Assembly (NCBI GenBank): GCA_022432975.1
Contig: CM039512.1
Location: forward strand, 41,206,501-41,270,500
Direction of reading: 5' to 3'
Length of the DNA stretch: 64,000 nt
DNA from: Begonia masoniana
Taxonomy: Eukaryota > Streptophyta > Magnoliopsida > Cucurbitales > Begoniaceae
The position numbers and the translations under genes are program-made. Below are positions 35,006 to 47,646 of this stretch, in pieces (position 1 is the stretch's first letter; the number at the start of each line of letters is the position of its first letter). The notes under the pieces are model-generated. The model saw only the letters and a program-made list of their open reading frames with translations. It was not told the DNA's origin and searched no databases.

Positions 35006-37447
35006 TGTAACACCCGACAACTTCAGCCAGGTGACTTCCTAACTGTATTAACGGTCATAAATATTAAATCTTCACGGTTTAGAGTTTTATACCAAGAATA
35101 ATTTATTTTATGTGGATTTAAACTAGGTTGAGTGGCAAAGTTGTAATAATGGAGGGTGATGACCATTATATAAAGAAAAAGGAAATGTTTTAAACCTCAC
35201 TTGAACCACTGTAGCCGACACCTTCCTTTTCGGCGATTTCTTCTCTCCCAAGCTCTTGCTCTCTGCCTTCAGCATACTCTCTTCGACGATCGGTTTCTCT
35301 GCCACAACTTGACTACTCTGTGCCCGAGGTATGCAATAGACAACGTAGCTATCTGTTAGTTTGTTAGCCCTGTTTTCTACTCGGCATTGGAGTTTTGGAT
35401 CTTCCAATGGCCGACTAATAATAAGGACATTTGAAATATGAGAATGGGAATGACTTTAGCTATTAAATCTTAGGATAACTTGAGATTAGAACTATTAGGA
35501 TTTTGTTTTAACTACTGCAATGTAAATGTTTTAGGTGAAGAAGTTTAAAGAGAAAGGAGCTCAAGTGCTAAGAAGACCAGGTAAGTGAATGTATTAAGAT
35601 TTCCGGCTAATAGAGCCCTACATCGTGGGAGTACTAGGTTGTTTAGATGTCTAATGTTTACCTTATGATAATGAGCTTGTCTGCACTTGAAGGACTAATA
35701 AATGTTGTGAGTTATACTATTTGATGACCTGCTAGTGAATGTGAAGTTGTCTGCTCTGGTATGATCCTTGTCATAGTCTGATGGATTAAAAGTTCTCATG
35801 TTCATGCATCATGAATGATTCTCAAGCATAAGAAAATGTTTTAATGCATGTTTTCCATGAACAGAATATGTATGTATATATGTATATATATAAGATTTAT
35901 GCAACGTGGACTAAGTGAGGGTTGGGGGCGGTTCGGCGTATGTCACAGTCCAAAGAGGGACATATGAATATGACCCGCAGTAGGGAACAAGATCAAACTC
36001 ACTGTCGAACCCCTTTCACAGGCACAAATCCTCTCTTAATCCACACAACTTATATGAATGATGAATATGATCAATGACTATGAACGATGAATATGATCAA
36101 TGACTATGAATGAATATGATCAATGACTATGAATGGTGAATATGATCAATGACTATGAATGATGAATATGATCAATGACTATGAATGATGAATATGACCA
36201 ATGACTATGAATGTTGAATATGATCTATGACTATGAATGATGATTTCAACAAAGATATGAACAAGAAAAAGATTTATGAGCATGTGATTTTCCCAAACTA
36301 TACATTCATGCATCCATGTTAGTGTTGCATTCCTTACTAAGCATTAGGCTTATAGTTTAAACCTTATGATGTAGGTGACGAGTTTTCAGGTGAGGAACTC
36401 AAGGTTAATGAGGATGACTAAGCTTGGTTGCTGGAGGATGCTCAGTGTGACAGTGAAGGCTGGATAGGCGATTAAGCTCCTTGGTTATGCTTATAGTAAG
36501 TTAGAAAAGTTTACGATGAACAGATGACTAAATAGAACAGAATTTCTTATAACAATGAGATTTGTATTTGAAAAGCTTGTCTTTAGAGTTCGAATACGAT
36601 TTTAAGGATTAATGAATGGTTTGTTTTGTTTGAGTCTTCCGCTATGCGTATTTTAGATGAGTTTATGATTTTTACTCTTTGAGGTTTATGGTTACTAAGT
36701 TAGGAATCGGGTGAGTTGTGATATGTTCTTTCGAATGAAGATGTTTGATGATTATAGTGTTTTACTGCCGTATGATAGAAGCTAGATGAGGCAATCATCC
36801 GGCTGACGTCATCGGCAGATGTAGAGTGTTTAAGCCATCAGATGATGAAAGTGTTATTTTGTCGTCTAGCGATCGGCAGATGTAGAGTGTTTAAGCCATC
36901 AGATGATGAAAGTGCTGTTTTGTTGTCTAGCGATCGGCAGATGTAGAGTGTTTAAGCCATCGGACGATGAGAGTGTTATTTTGTCGTCTAGTGATCGGCA
37001 GATGTAGTGTAATAAGTCACCGGATGATGAGAATGTTATTTGTCGTTTAGTGACCGGGTCATGTTTTAATTATTCACGTGAGATGCACATGACCACCGGA
37101 TGATGTACCCTTATTTCATCGGATGATGTAGAGAGCTTCTCCACCGGATGGTATAAACACGGTTTTGTCGTCTAGTGACTGGTAGATGTGGTTCATTCTT
37201 CTATCGGTAGATGCAGTCTATAACTTAAAGTTTTCCCTTCACTAGCCGATACACATTGTATTGCCCGCCGGCAGATATGTAATATTTTCCTTTGCCGATT
37301 GAGGCTTAGCGAATCGCATATGACATCTTGAGTCAAACTATGTTTCAAAAAAAAAATACACTGCTAATAATGAATCATGTGTGAGTAATAAGGATTAAAT
37401 GATTAAGAAAGATACGGATTATGTGACGATACTCTCGGGTCGTTACA
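35006..37447 (+). repeat. 3' LTR of element B
   Basis: 2,442 bp, near-identical to the 5' LTR. Leader unit: donor AGGTAAGT 35580-35587, P5' CCTACATCGT 35617-35626, H2 TAAGC-ATTAG-GCTTA 36338-36352 (intact here), P3' ATGATGTAGG 36366-36375. Array of seven ~26-bp units at 36052-36242. A TGACGTCA lies at 36804-36811. Confidence 0.95.
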
Positions 37448-38379
37448 ACAGTTGTCGTTAAAACGAGATTTAAACCGTTAAACGTCCAAATTTAATGAAA
37501 CCTTAACTAAAGAATTTTCCTAAAAATTCTAACTTAACTCTTTGAGATATTTTATCGAGCAATTCATGCTCGTGAGCTTCTAAACTCCATTGACGGAAAT
37601 TTCTCAATCCTCAAATATCCGTTTTTCAACCTAAACACCGTATACACTCTAGATTTCATCCAATAACGTTTAATACGTTCAATATACTCACTAATACGAC
37701 AAACCTATCGATTTTTAACTTTAAACTACGTTTTTCACGAAACCTAAACAAAACCCTAACTATCAAACCTCACAAAAACCAAAATACAACGCCCTAAAAC
37801 CATAGATTCATACCTAGGATTGCGAGAGGAGGAGAAAACGTGAAGAAAACGAGACGATTGGAGGACGAACGAAGGAGGATCGCCGTTGGAAATAAAGAAC
37901 GCGAGGGAGAAAGAAAAATCGCCCTGCTGTTCTCGTGAAGAGCAGGGAGAAAGTGAGGGAGAAGGAAAAGTATGTGATTTTTAATAAAAATTTACTTTGG
38001 CAAACTACCTTTTTACCCTTCCTTCGATTTTCTATTTAATTCTTCCTTTGTTTCGTTAAATAACTAATGATTCGGCTTCTCCAAATTTCCTTAATTCACC
38101 AACAACTATAATTTATTATCAGGGTTCTTTTAAAACTGTCCGTTTGCAAAACGGACCTCGTTTACTATTTTTACTACAACATCTTTTATATTACGAGAAA
38201 TGTAATTCTCGTAAAATTAGCGTTAAACTCCTAAAATTTCCGAAATTTTCTGAAAATCCTTATTAATTATTATGATCGTCATAACGCTTTCTTTTTATGA
38301 AATAGACTTGATTTGATATATTTACAAAAATGCCTTCATATATTAATATACAAAATCCCGTAAAGAACCGGGTGTTACA

Positions 38380-39574
38380 TGGATCGACAGATATACCATC
38401 ACCAGAGATCACATGACCAAGGAAGTGAACTCTATCCAGCCAAAACTCACATTTGGAAAACTTGGCATAGAGTTGGTGCTGCCTTAGCACCTCCAATACT
38501 AAGTTCAAATGTTCTGCATGTTCTTCACTAGAACGTGAATAGATTAAAATATCATCTATAAACACAATAACAAACTTGTCTAAATTCTCGTGAAACACTC
38601 TATGCATAAGATCCATGAAGGCTGCCGGTGCATTTGTCAATCCAAATGACATAACTAGAAACTCATAGTGTCCATACCTTGTGCGAAAGGCAGTCTTTGG
38701 AATATCTTCGGTTCTGACTTTTAGTTGGTAGTAACCTGACCTCAAATAAATCTTAGAGAAAACTTGTGCACCACGAAGTTGGTCAAATAGCTCATCAATC
38801 CTCGGTAATGGATACTTGTTCTTGACAGTTAACTTATTCAATTCCCTATAATCAGTGCACATACGCATCGATCCATCTTTCTTTTTGACAAAGAGAACAG
38901 GTGCACCCCACGGTGAAAAGCTAGGGCGTATGAACCCCTTATCCAATAATTTCTCCAACTGTTTCTTTAATTCTTTAAGCTCCGTAGGTTCTAATCTATA
39001 GGGATTCTTAGACACAGGCTCAGCGCCGGGATAAACATCTACAACGAATTCAATTTTCATATCTGGCGGTAAACCAGGAAGGTCATCTAGGAATACTTCT
39101 GGGAAATCTTGGACAACTAAGACATTTTGGGGAGTTGCTTTTCCTACTAGTTGTGTATCCAAAACACTGGCCAAGAAGCATAAGTACTCTCTGCATGGTG
39201 AGGGTCCACAATTTATAGAGGTCATTACAGACATTTCCTTACTTTTCTTTAGAGATTAGAAGGTATGTTTCAAACCACCAGGGGGTTGAAAACTAACTAC
39301 TCCAGTCCTACAATCGATTGTGGCATAATGCTTAAACAGCCAATCCATTCCTAGGATTACATCAAATCCGGCAGGTAGGTTCATGTTTCCTACAAATATA
39401 GCACTATCAAGCATCACTCGATTAGAGTGCATGCGTTCACCCGAGGGTAATGCGACATTAAACACATGTTGAGTAGGGGTAAGCTTTACATCTAACTTAT
39501 CAGCAAATGCAGATGCTATGAATGAATGTGTTGCACCAGAATCTATCAATGTAAAAGCGGGTAAAGAGTTGACC
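38380..39574 (-). pseudogene. pol of element C, part 2 (protease and RT)
   Basis: Begins at the TGACC site with the protease block (LIDSGATHSF; DSG where A and B have DTG, both normal for aspartic proteases), ILGMDWLFKHYATI, a stop at 39256-39258, then a linker and RT ([11 protein letters not shown] to [23 protein letters not shown]), where solo LTR A2 cuts it. The run-on codons past 38380 belong to the LTR. Confidence 0.92.
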
Positions 39575-40662
39575 TGTAACACCCGAGTTTTCGGGTTTCC
39601 GCTCCAAGGCTATTTTGGTAAATAAGTAAATTAGGTCCGTTTTGCGAGCGGATAGTTTTATTAGGACCCGAGAAATTTACGGGAATTTGTAGAAGAATAA
39701 GTTAAATTTTGGAAACTCAAATCGAGAAGGGTAATGCTAAGGTTCCCGTTTTAGCCTTTTAGTATGTCAATTCGTAAAAATAGCAAAATAAGTCCGTTTT
39801 GGAAACGGTGAGTTTTGTTAGAACTCTAAGATTAAATTGGAATATTTGGAGAAATAAGGAAATTGCAAAGAGACCGAATCGATAGACTAATTAAAGAAAT
39901 AGTTGTAGTTTATTATAATTATAATTATTATTATTATTATAATAAAAAAAAAACAAACAACAGAAACGATTTCTGTTGTTTGTTCGAGCTCGACGCCGAA
40001 GGAGAGCGAAGCGCGCAGGGGAGAGCGGCGACGAGCGTCGATCTCCGACCAAAACCGCCGGCGTTTTGACGCCCTCCGGCCAGACGACGGCGACGGCCAG
40101 TCTCCGGCCTGACTCCGCGCACGAACCGACCAGGTGAGCTCGGTTTTCTCCTTTTTCGGTTCGGTTTAAGGCAGTGAGTAGTGAGCTCGATTGAGCTTCG
40201 ATCTCCGGCCAATTTCGGTCACTTCCGGCGTGGGTTTGCCAACCCTAGGGCCGGCTATTGATGCTTGGCCGCGGAATGCCCAATTTGGGCGAAAATACAG
40301 TGAGGCCGAATTAGGGCTTAGGGTTTTCTTAATTGAAAACTTCGATTTTAGGTTAGTTTATGTTAATTGGATGTTAGGAGGATAGATTGGTGAAGAAATT
40401 GATAGAATTTGATGAAAAATCAAAAAGGGGAATTTTGGGAAAAAGGGGCAGATTCGGGTTTTGCCCAAATTGACCTAGTTCCGGTCATTTGTTTTGAAAT
40501 TCCTTTTGGCAGATTAAAATAGGTTATTAGAGGAGTACGTGGCCGCTGGAATTGTTCGATTCCGATAACCGACGCAAAAGTTACGCGCGTTTGAAGTTTT
40601 AGGTCGGTTTTTACCGAACCCAAAATAGTGGCCCGTTTAGTTAAATTTTAGTTAGATTAAGC

Positions 40663-40670
40663 TATAAATA
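40663..40670 (+). promoter_or_regulatory. TATA box in LTR D2
   Basis: TATAAATA followed by G, a strong plant TATA consensus, conserved in D1 and about 210 bp before the donor-like motif. Confidence 0.6.
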
Positions 40671-41080
40671 GTAGTTTAAGATGTTTTTAAGAAAATAAGA
40701 GTTTAGTTATGCCCGAATGAGAAAATGGAAATTTTAGGAAAGAATTTCCTAAATTAGGAGATTAGTTTAAGTTTGAAATTAGTTTAATTAGAATTGATTT
40801 TAATGTACCTTATTTATGAAATGCTTTAGGTGGAGGCGACTTTTGGACGGTGCTCGGCTTACTACGGACGCCAGGTAAGTGAGCGTTAGGCTTTCCGGCC
40901 ACTAAGGCCCTACGTCGTACAATGTTGATAATGTTTTTTATGAGAGTGATTGTAGAGGTTGGTGGAAGATGGGTAGTTAAGGAAAGAGTGATAGTTAAGT
41001 AATGCCTTAGTTATGTTGTAGTGCTCATGTGATAGGTTCGTCCTTACGTGTATGTCTCCTCATGTATCATGTTTTCTTAA

Positions 41081-42079
41081 ATGAATGATGAATGTTCTCA
41101 CGGGAAAATGAATGATGAATGTTCTCACGGGAAAATGAATGATGTATGTTCTCACGGGAAAATGAATGATGTATGTTCTCACGGGAAAATGAATGATGTA
41201 TGTTCTCACGGGAAAATGAATGATGAATGTTCTCACGGGAAAATGAATGATGTATGTTCTCACGGGAAAATGAATGATGTATGTTCTCACGGGAAAATGA
41301 ATGATGAATGTTCTCACGGGAAAATGAATGATGTATGTTCTCACGGGAAAATGAATGATGTATGTTCTCACGGGAAAATGAATGATGTATGTTCTCACGG
41401 GAAAATGAATGATGTATGTTCTCACGGGAAAATGAATGATGAATGTTCTCACGGGAAAATGAATGATGAATGTTCTCACGGGAAAATGAATGATGAATGT
41501 TCTCACGGGAAAATGAATGATGAATGTTCTCACGGGAAAATGAATGATGAATGTTCTCACGGGAAAATGAATGATGAATGTTCTCACGGGAAAATGAATG
41601 ATGAATGTTCTCACGGGAAAATGAATGATGAATGTTCTCACGGGAAAATGAATGATGAATGTTCTCACGGGAAAATGAATGATGAATGTTCTCACGGGAA
41701 AATGAATGATGAATGTTCTCACGGGAAAATGAATGATGTATGTTCTCACGGGAAAATGAATGATGAATGTTCTCACGGGAAAATGAATGATGAATGTTCT
41801 CACGGGAAAATGAATGATGTATGTTCTCACGGGAAAATGAATGATGAATGTTCTCACGGGAAAATGAATGATGTATGTTCTCACGGGAAAATGAATGATG
41901 AATGTTCTCACGGGAAAATGAATGATGTATGTTCTCACGGGAAAATGAATGATGAATGTTCTCACGGGAAAATGAATGATGAATGTTCTCACGGGAAAAT
42001 GAATGATGAATGTTCTCACGGGAAAATGAATGATGAATGTTCTCACGGGAAAATGAATGATGTATGTTCTCACGGGAAA
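41081..42079 (+). repeat. 27-bp minisatellite, 37 copies, in D2
   Basis: Exactly 37 units of ATGAATGATG[A/T]ATGTTCTCACGGGAAA over 999 bp. Because 27 is a multiple of three, several frames stay open on both strands (for example a MNDECSHGK repeat on +); these are not genes. Units differ almost only at one position (GAA or GTA). Confidence 0.97.
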
Positions 42080-42146
42080 TACGTGCATACGAACTGTTTA
42101 TGAGCATGTTTTTACGATGATTGAATGAAAATGATTTAAAGATGAT

Positions 42147-42360
42147 ATGTGTTCTCACGGGAAAATGAATGATGAATGTTCTCACGGGAAAATGAATGAT
42201 GAATGTTCTCACGGGAAAATGAATGATGTATGTTCTCACGGGAAAATGAAAGATGATATGTGTTCTCACGGGACTATGTTTTCACGGGACTATGTTTCTC
42301 ACGGGACTATGTTTCTCACGGGACTATGTTTTCACGGGACTAAATGAATGTTTTTCACGG
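42147..42360 (+). repeat. Satellite fringe of the 27-bp array: decayed TTCTCACGGG units
   Basis: Four further 27-bp-type units, then shorter TTCTCACGGGACTATG units of about 16-17 bp. This is probably the older edge of the array. Confidence 0.8.
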
Positions 42361-43239
42361 AAAAAGAAAGATGTTTTACGAAACGAAACTGTTTTATAAA
42401 TGTCATGCATATAGGTAATGTTATGTTTAGCACGCTCCTTACTAAGCATTAGGCTTAATGTAGTTATTGTATGATGTAGGTGACAGGTGTGAAGGTGAGA
42501 GTTCCTCTTGATGACAAAGAACAGGTGGTCGACGGATGGTGCTCGTGGCGACGGGGTGTGTTTTGGCTTGATGATCCGCTGGCTTGAATGATGTATGTCG
42601 TATGGTTGTGAGTTAGCCTTGTTGGTTAGTAGGTCTACGTGTCGGTTTGTTTATAAAAATGTTTAAGTATATGGATTAGAGGTTTTGATAGAAAATTGTA
42701 TGAAAGTCGAGTGTTGATGTATATGTATGAAAATGTTTAAGTATATGGATTAGATGCTTTGATAGAAAATGTATGAATAGTCGAGTTTTGATGTATATGT
42801 AGTGGTAGTAGATTGTTTAGAATGTAGAGTCTTAATTTTAGAAACATACTGGAACTGTTTGGGTTATTTTTTTACAGGTAAGGATACGCTCGATTTTTAG
42901 AGCGACCCACGCAGTTCGATTTCTCGAATTTGTCCGAAATTGTAGGTTAGATTAGTGTCATGTTTTGATGATCGAGGAATGAGTGATTTTAAGGGATTTC
43001 AACAATCCGAGACTTCAATTTAATGGTTTAGAAGTCGAAACGTTATGAGTGATATAAAAAGAAAAATTTACGTGGTTACGAGAGTTTAAAGTTAAGGTTA
43101 CGTTAGGGTTAGTTTGTTTAAGGGTTTTGGGTTATGTTTAAAGTAAAAATGAAAAAGTTTATGAGAAAATACGAGGGCTTAGGTAACGATTATGTCACGG
43201 CAAGTCCGTGGCGGCCCTGATCGGGTCGGGGTCGTCACA

Positions 43240-44398
43240 TGACCAGTATAGTACCTGACATAAAAGCTGGCTGTTCATCATCGCCCGACTCCATCATGGA
43301 GAATATCCTCGGTTTAACCATAGCAGGGCCACTCTTAGGAGCTGGGCAGTCTCTGCTAATATGGCCGATCTTGTTACAATTGTAGCATCTGGTGATTCTA
43401 GGCTTCGGGCACTCTTTGATCGTGTATCCAACCTCCTCACAGTTGAAAAACTTCCCAAAGCCCAATCTGCACTTGCCCGGGTGGTACTTCAAGCACTTGG
43501 GACACTGGGGAAATTTCTTGACATTTTGTACCTTCCCTCCTGTTCCTTGGCTACTCTGGCCTTCACTAGGCCTTTTCATTCCCCTTTGATGGTGTGGCTG
43601 GACCGACTTTTGTGAGACCTCTTTTGGTCCAGCACACTTCCTTTCAGCTTCTTCCACTTCCAGAGCAGTAGACACAACTTCACTGAATGACAAGCCTTTA
43701 ATACCACAAAATTTAACTCCTCGATAAATTTCTGGCTTCAGTCCATGCACAAATTTGAACACCTTATCCTCGTCCCTGTGAGCAAAATATCCAGCAAACC
43801 TGGACAGGGACTCAAACTGCCTACTGTACTCGGACACAGACCCTGTCTGCTTCAAGTTTAGAAATTTCAACTTCTTTGCAGTTTGGACAGTACTGTTGAA
43901 ATACTTCTCGTAGAAAATGTCTTTGAATTGCGACCAAGGCATCGCCAAGACATAAGTGGTGGTCTTTATTGTTTCCCACCAGAGTTGAGCTTCACCAGCC
44001 AAGTGAAATGTTGCCAACGTGACTTTGTCTCCTTCTCCAATGTTGGCGCACCTAAACATACTTTCAATCTTCCTAAGCCACCCTTCAGCAATAACCAGAT
44101 AAGATGATTGTCCATCAAACGTGGGTGGTCTTAGTCTCCAAAATCTATCTCCAGATTGTTCATTGCTAGAACTCGAGTTGGCACTTCCCTGCACCTCTCA
44201 GTTTAACAGCACTCCTAACTGATCGGACTGCTGACGCACTAGGTCTGTTTGCTGACGCACCAATTCTGTCAGCTGCCTAATCACACTAGGCTCCTCCTCA
44301 CCTCTCAAATTTGGCATTTCCCTTGGCACTCTAGCTCTCCCTGGGAGTCTTGCCAATATACTAAATTCCTGCACAGGGTTAACTACTTTCATAAACAT
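43240..44398 (-). pseudogene. gag of element C
   Basis: Minus strand from the MFMKVVNPVQEF start at 44398, one stop at 44198-44200, then the gag domain (DRFWRLRPPTFDG; AEGWLRKIESMF; KFLNLKQTGSVSEY; LSRFAGYF) and two zinc-knuckle-like blocks. The first (FNCEEVGYTIKEC) has lost its first Cys and its His; the second (CYNCNKIGHISRDC) is intact. It is cut at the start of protease by solo LTR D2 after GTILV. Confidence 0.92.
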
Positions 44399-44496
44399 CT
44401 AATAACTAAGGTTAACATGAACACTTACAGTTGTTGGAGTACTCCCATGCGACGACTGGCACTGATGAGTAATCTTTTGAACGGTTTAACTGAATG

Positions 44497-44508
44497 TCTC
44501 TGATACCA
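44497..44508 (-). other. Primer-binding site, tRNA-iMet type (element C)
   Basis: Minus-strand TGGTATCAGAGA, 11 of 12 positions like the other elements, next to the 5' LTR. Confidence 0.88.
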
Positions 44509-44511
44509 TAC

Positions 44512-46599
44512 TGTAACGCCCCGAGTTTTCTAAACTTAGTTCGTTACTCATAAACCCGAACAAAACTAAGAAATTTTGGACCAAACTTAAAATTTCACTT
44601 GAAAGTCAAAACTCGATGTTCACTGAAACCACAACGTTAAAATTCATAGCGGAAAAATCATTTGAAAACAAGCAGAGGTTAAACGGGGTTGTAAATCAAT
44701 ATTTGGAAATATTAATTGAAATAGTAGGAATTGGTTCGACCAAGACTTAAGCGTGGAGATGTGAAAATTGTAAAAGTCAAACGCATCTGCCGCTAGACAA
44801 GGTCAACAAAAAAAGAAATAAACTGAAAGCTTCCACCGATGACGTCAGCCGGAAGAATCACTCTTCCAACTTCAGCCGATGACGTCAGCCGGAAGAATCA
44901 CTCTTCCAATTTCAGCCGATCGCAAAACGACAAGTTTTTGCTACTCGCATCTACCGATGATGTCAGCCAGATGAATCTTCCATCCAGCCTCTGCCGATCA
45001 CAAAACGACAACTATACTTACTCACATCTTCCGGTAGATAAAATACTCGACATCATCCGGTTACAAAACGACAAAAGACTTTTACCTTCATCATCCGATG
45101 GATAAATTACTCGACATCATCCGGTTACAAAATGATAAATTTTCTACTTATATCTTCCGATGACTTCCACTGAAGACATCATCCGATGACTTTACTGAAG
45201 ATATCATCCGATGGCTTTACTAAAGACATCTTTCGATAGTAAACAGAACAACAACTTTATATAACAGCTCATCGAGCATTTTCTCTCTACACAAAGAAAG
45301 CTCTGACTACCTTGAGCATTTTACTAAAAATTGTTCAAAACTATTTAAATCCCTGTATTACTCCAAACTTTAGTAAACACCACTATTAAATCCAACAGAG
45401 TATTATTATCAGAAAAGTCTCAAATTGAATTTAAACATCAAAACTACCACTGTCATAGAAACTCGCAACATACTTAAATTGAATCATAATTCACTAAATC
45501 TTCTCATCCACTAACACCAGTTAAACTGCCCCATCAGTTGCCAAATTGTTACATAGATGCACTTCTCCAACCAGACTAATCCTTAGCAAACTCAGTGAAC
45601 ACACCTGTTGACACTTGTTCACCTACATCACAAAACTCATCTATTAGCCCAATGCTAAGTAAGTAAAGCAATAATGAAATGTAATGCTGAAACATAAATT
45701 CCTAAATATGCAGTTTCTACTTTCTCATCTCAGTTGTATATGGATCGTTTCTGATCTAATCCCCCTGTGAAATTGGGAGTTGAATCACTTCTCCCAAAGT
45801 CATACATCCTCTCTCTTGATTAAGAGGCGTATTAGTTCCCTTAACAAACTGATCTGATCCCCCTGTGAAATTGGGGTTTGGATCATTTCCCCCAAAGTCA
45901 TACATACTCTCTCTTGGTTAAGGGGCGGATTAGTTCCCTTAACAACTGTTACAGTCTGTTCATTCCTTACCATGCCATTTCATGTAAATTCATTTTCGCA
46001 TAAATTTTCAAAATATGATGCATGACATTCAAAAATTAAAACACACATAATCTTACTGTTTTATGATGTAGGCCTGAAGGCACAAGCAAACTTTACTTAC
46101 CTGGTCTCCTAGAAATCGCTCGGCTGTAGGCTACCTTAGAAGCTCGCTCACCTAAGTTCATAACAGAACATCAATCAAACCTTCGTTAAACTTTACCAAA
46201 ACTTAACCAGAAGAACAAGGAAACCAGTTTGGAACTCTACTGCTTGCACATTCCTATTTATTCCCCAAGAACCCGAACCTACTCTCATCAACAGCATCCT
46301 TGAAATCCTCACATTGTACTCCCTCGGTTATCTAACTGCTAAAACGCAAGAGAATGAGGAAAACTTACTTAGGTTGAAAGAGAATCCAGCAAGGAAAATC
46401 GCCTAGAGAGCTCTACTACTCGAGCTGAAAACCCGAAGAGGAAAAGTATGAAATGGTGGCGGCTACAGTGCATTAAACCCAACCCTCTTTCCTTAAATAG
46501 GTTATCCACTTAAAATTTCTAATTACCCCTTATGCCCTCGCCTAGTCATCCATTAATTTAAAAGAATAGAGAATTAGTTTGATAAAACCGGGTGTTACA
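44512..46599 (-). repeat. 5' LTR of element C
   Basis: 2,088 bp, highly similar to the 3' LTR. Leader unit on plus strand: P3' CCTACATCACAAAAC 45622-45636; H2 TTAGC-loop-GCTAA 45644-45658; P5' GTTTTATGATGTAGG 46058-46072 (one G-U relative to the 3' LTR). TGACGTCA at 44840-44847 and 44880-44887; the third site seen in the 3' LTR is mutated here (TGATGTCA). Confidence 0.92.
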
Positions 46600-46604
46600 A
46601 TACC

Positions 46605-47241
46605 AATTTTAATTCTATTTATGATATTCACTATCGTGTTTTATTTTAAGCATGCATATTTATTATTTTGAATTGTTAATCAGCTTGTTCATGTTAACTG
46701 AGTTTGATAGACCCAAGTGGGGGTTCTTGTTTTAATACACGCATTTGATTGTTGAAAAATATGTTTGTATTGTATGAAATAGAGAAACAATAGAGTACTT
46801 AATGACTATTCTTTATCTCTGACTACGAAACCTTAAACTTGAATAGTGTTATCATAGTATACCACGCATCACTTTTTTCTTTACGCCTTTGACATAGTGT
46901 GCTCTGAATCCATAAGTGGCTCAATTTGCACTGAGATTTATTTTCGTACAATAGTGGCTTAATTACAACTACTATATAGTTTGATATTTTTGACATAGCT
47001 CTATTGATGTTTTCTTCCTAAGTTTATATGAGGTGATTTTATTGAGTATGCTTACTCATATTTTATATCATATTGTCTATAATACTTAATCTCTACCAAG
47101 TTCACTCGAGTTTACTAGAGTCACCCCAATGACATTTATTTTTAGGTCTTAGTTAGAGAGACCATAATCAACTGATGCAACATTAAGTTCAACATTTATG
47201 TTTCTTTCATTATTCCTTTTATTTAAGAGATCAAGTTGGTT
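46605..47241. other. Non-coding interval between element C and solo LTR F
   Basis: AT-rich; no gene, LTR terminus or array recognised. It is the same host segment that ends at 19563 on the other side of element C. Confidence 0.55.
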
Positions 47242-47646
47242 AGTTTTGTAACGCCCCGAACCCGCCCCGGGCCTGGTGCGTCACTTTGCAAACAAATCCC
47301 GGAAAACACACAGCTTCCATCACGAACAACTATACTTTTACTCACTATCCATCTCCACGTCAACTCGTAAACCCGGTAACATACATACGAAAATATTTAC
47401 GAACCCAATTTACCACAACTTAATAAAGTTTCCTAACTTCCACAAAACAACATTTTCACACACCAACAATCCATACCAAAATACTTACAAATTAAACTAT
47501 CCATGTCAAACATTCACCTGCCACTACCCGAGACACCCAGTGGTCAAAACGCCCCGACAATAGCCTGCACCGGCAGACTCCGTACTCCTCCGACTGCAGC
47601 CTAATCCTCAGTAGTCTCGTCTACCTCACCTGTATACAAATCGTCA

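Larger units (their letters stand above)
27958..37447 (+). mobile_element. Element B: near-complete Ty3/gypsy chromovirus, youngest nested layer
   Basis: 9,490 bp: LTR 27958-30379, PBS, gag-pol 30544-34964, polypurine tract, LTR 35006-37447, perfect ACAGT duplication. The two LTRs are very alike, differing by scattered substitutions and one array unit. Inserted into solo LTR A2, which sits in element C, so B is the latest of these three. Coding capacity is lost through three stops and one frameshift. Confidence 0.95.
26341..38379 (-). repeat. Solo LTR A2 (minus) inside element C RT, itself split by element B
   Basis: TGGAT flanks both ends (26336-26340 and 38380-38384). Minus strand starts TGTAACACCCGGTTC and ends GGGACGCTACA. 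About 2.54 kb once element B (27958-37447 plus one ACAGT copy) is removed. Homologous to the element A 3' LTR. No internal region of its own, so a solo LTR. Confidence 0.9.
40873..42480 (+). other. Leader structural unit, LTR D2
   Basis: AGGTAAGT 40873-40880; H1 GGCC-loop-GGCC 40897-40909; P5' CCTACGTCGTAC 40909-40920; H2 TAAGC-ATTAG-GCTTA 42443-42457; P3' GTATGATGTAGG 42469-42480. Pairing extends 12 nt with two G-U pairs. The ~1.55 kb loop is mostly the 27-bp array. Confidence 0.72.
39575..43239 (+). repeat. Solo LTR D2 (plus) inside element C protease
   Basis: 3,665 bp; TGTAACACCCGAGTTT to GGGGTCGTCACA, TGACC on both sides (39570-39574 and 43240-43244). Contains a short AT/ATT patch (39912-39950), a CpG-rich segment (about 39985-40130), a TATA box, the leader unit, a 37-copy 27-bp array and TTTTTTTACAGGTAAGG near 42868-42884. 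No internal region. Confidence 0.92.
19569..46599 (-). mobile_element. Element C: Ty3/gypsy chromovirus, minus strand, carrying three insertions
   Basis: 5' LTR 44512-46599, PBS 44497-44508, gag 43240-44398, protease to RT 38380-39574, RT end to RNase H start 26070-26340, RNase H to chromodomain 21700-23591, polypurine tract 21667-21681, 3' LTR 19569-21664. The reading frame joins exactly across three insertions when one TSD copy is removed each time (TGACC, TGGAT, TCACA). Without them the element is about 8.9 kb. Confidence 0.93.

Noticed and set aside
41081..42079. CRISPR-like regular repeats
   Set aside because: Contiguous repeats without unique spacers, inside a plant LTR; a minisatellite.
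41060..42269. Overlapping 340-400 codon ORFs on both strands
   Set aside because: Product of the 27-bp D2 array, open because the period is a multiple of three.
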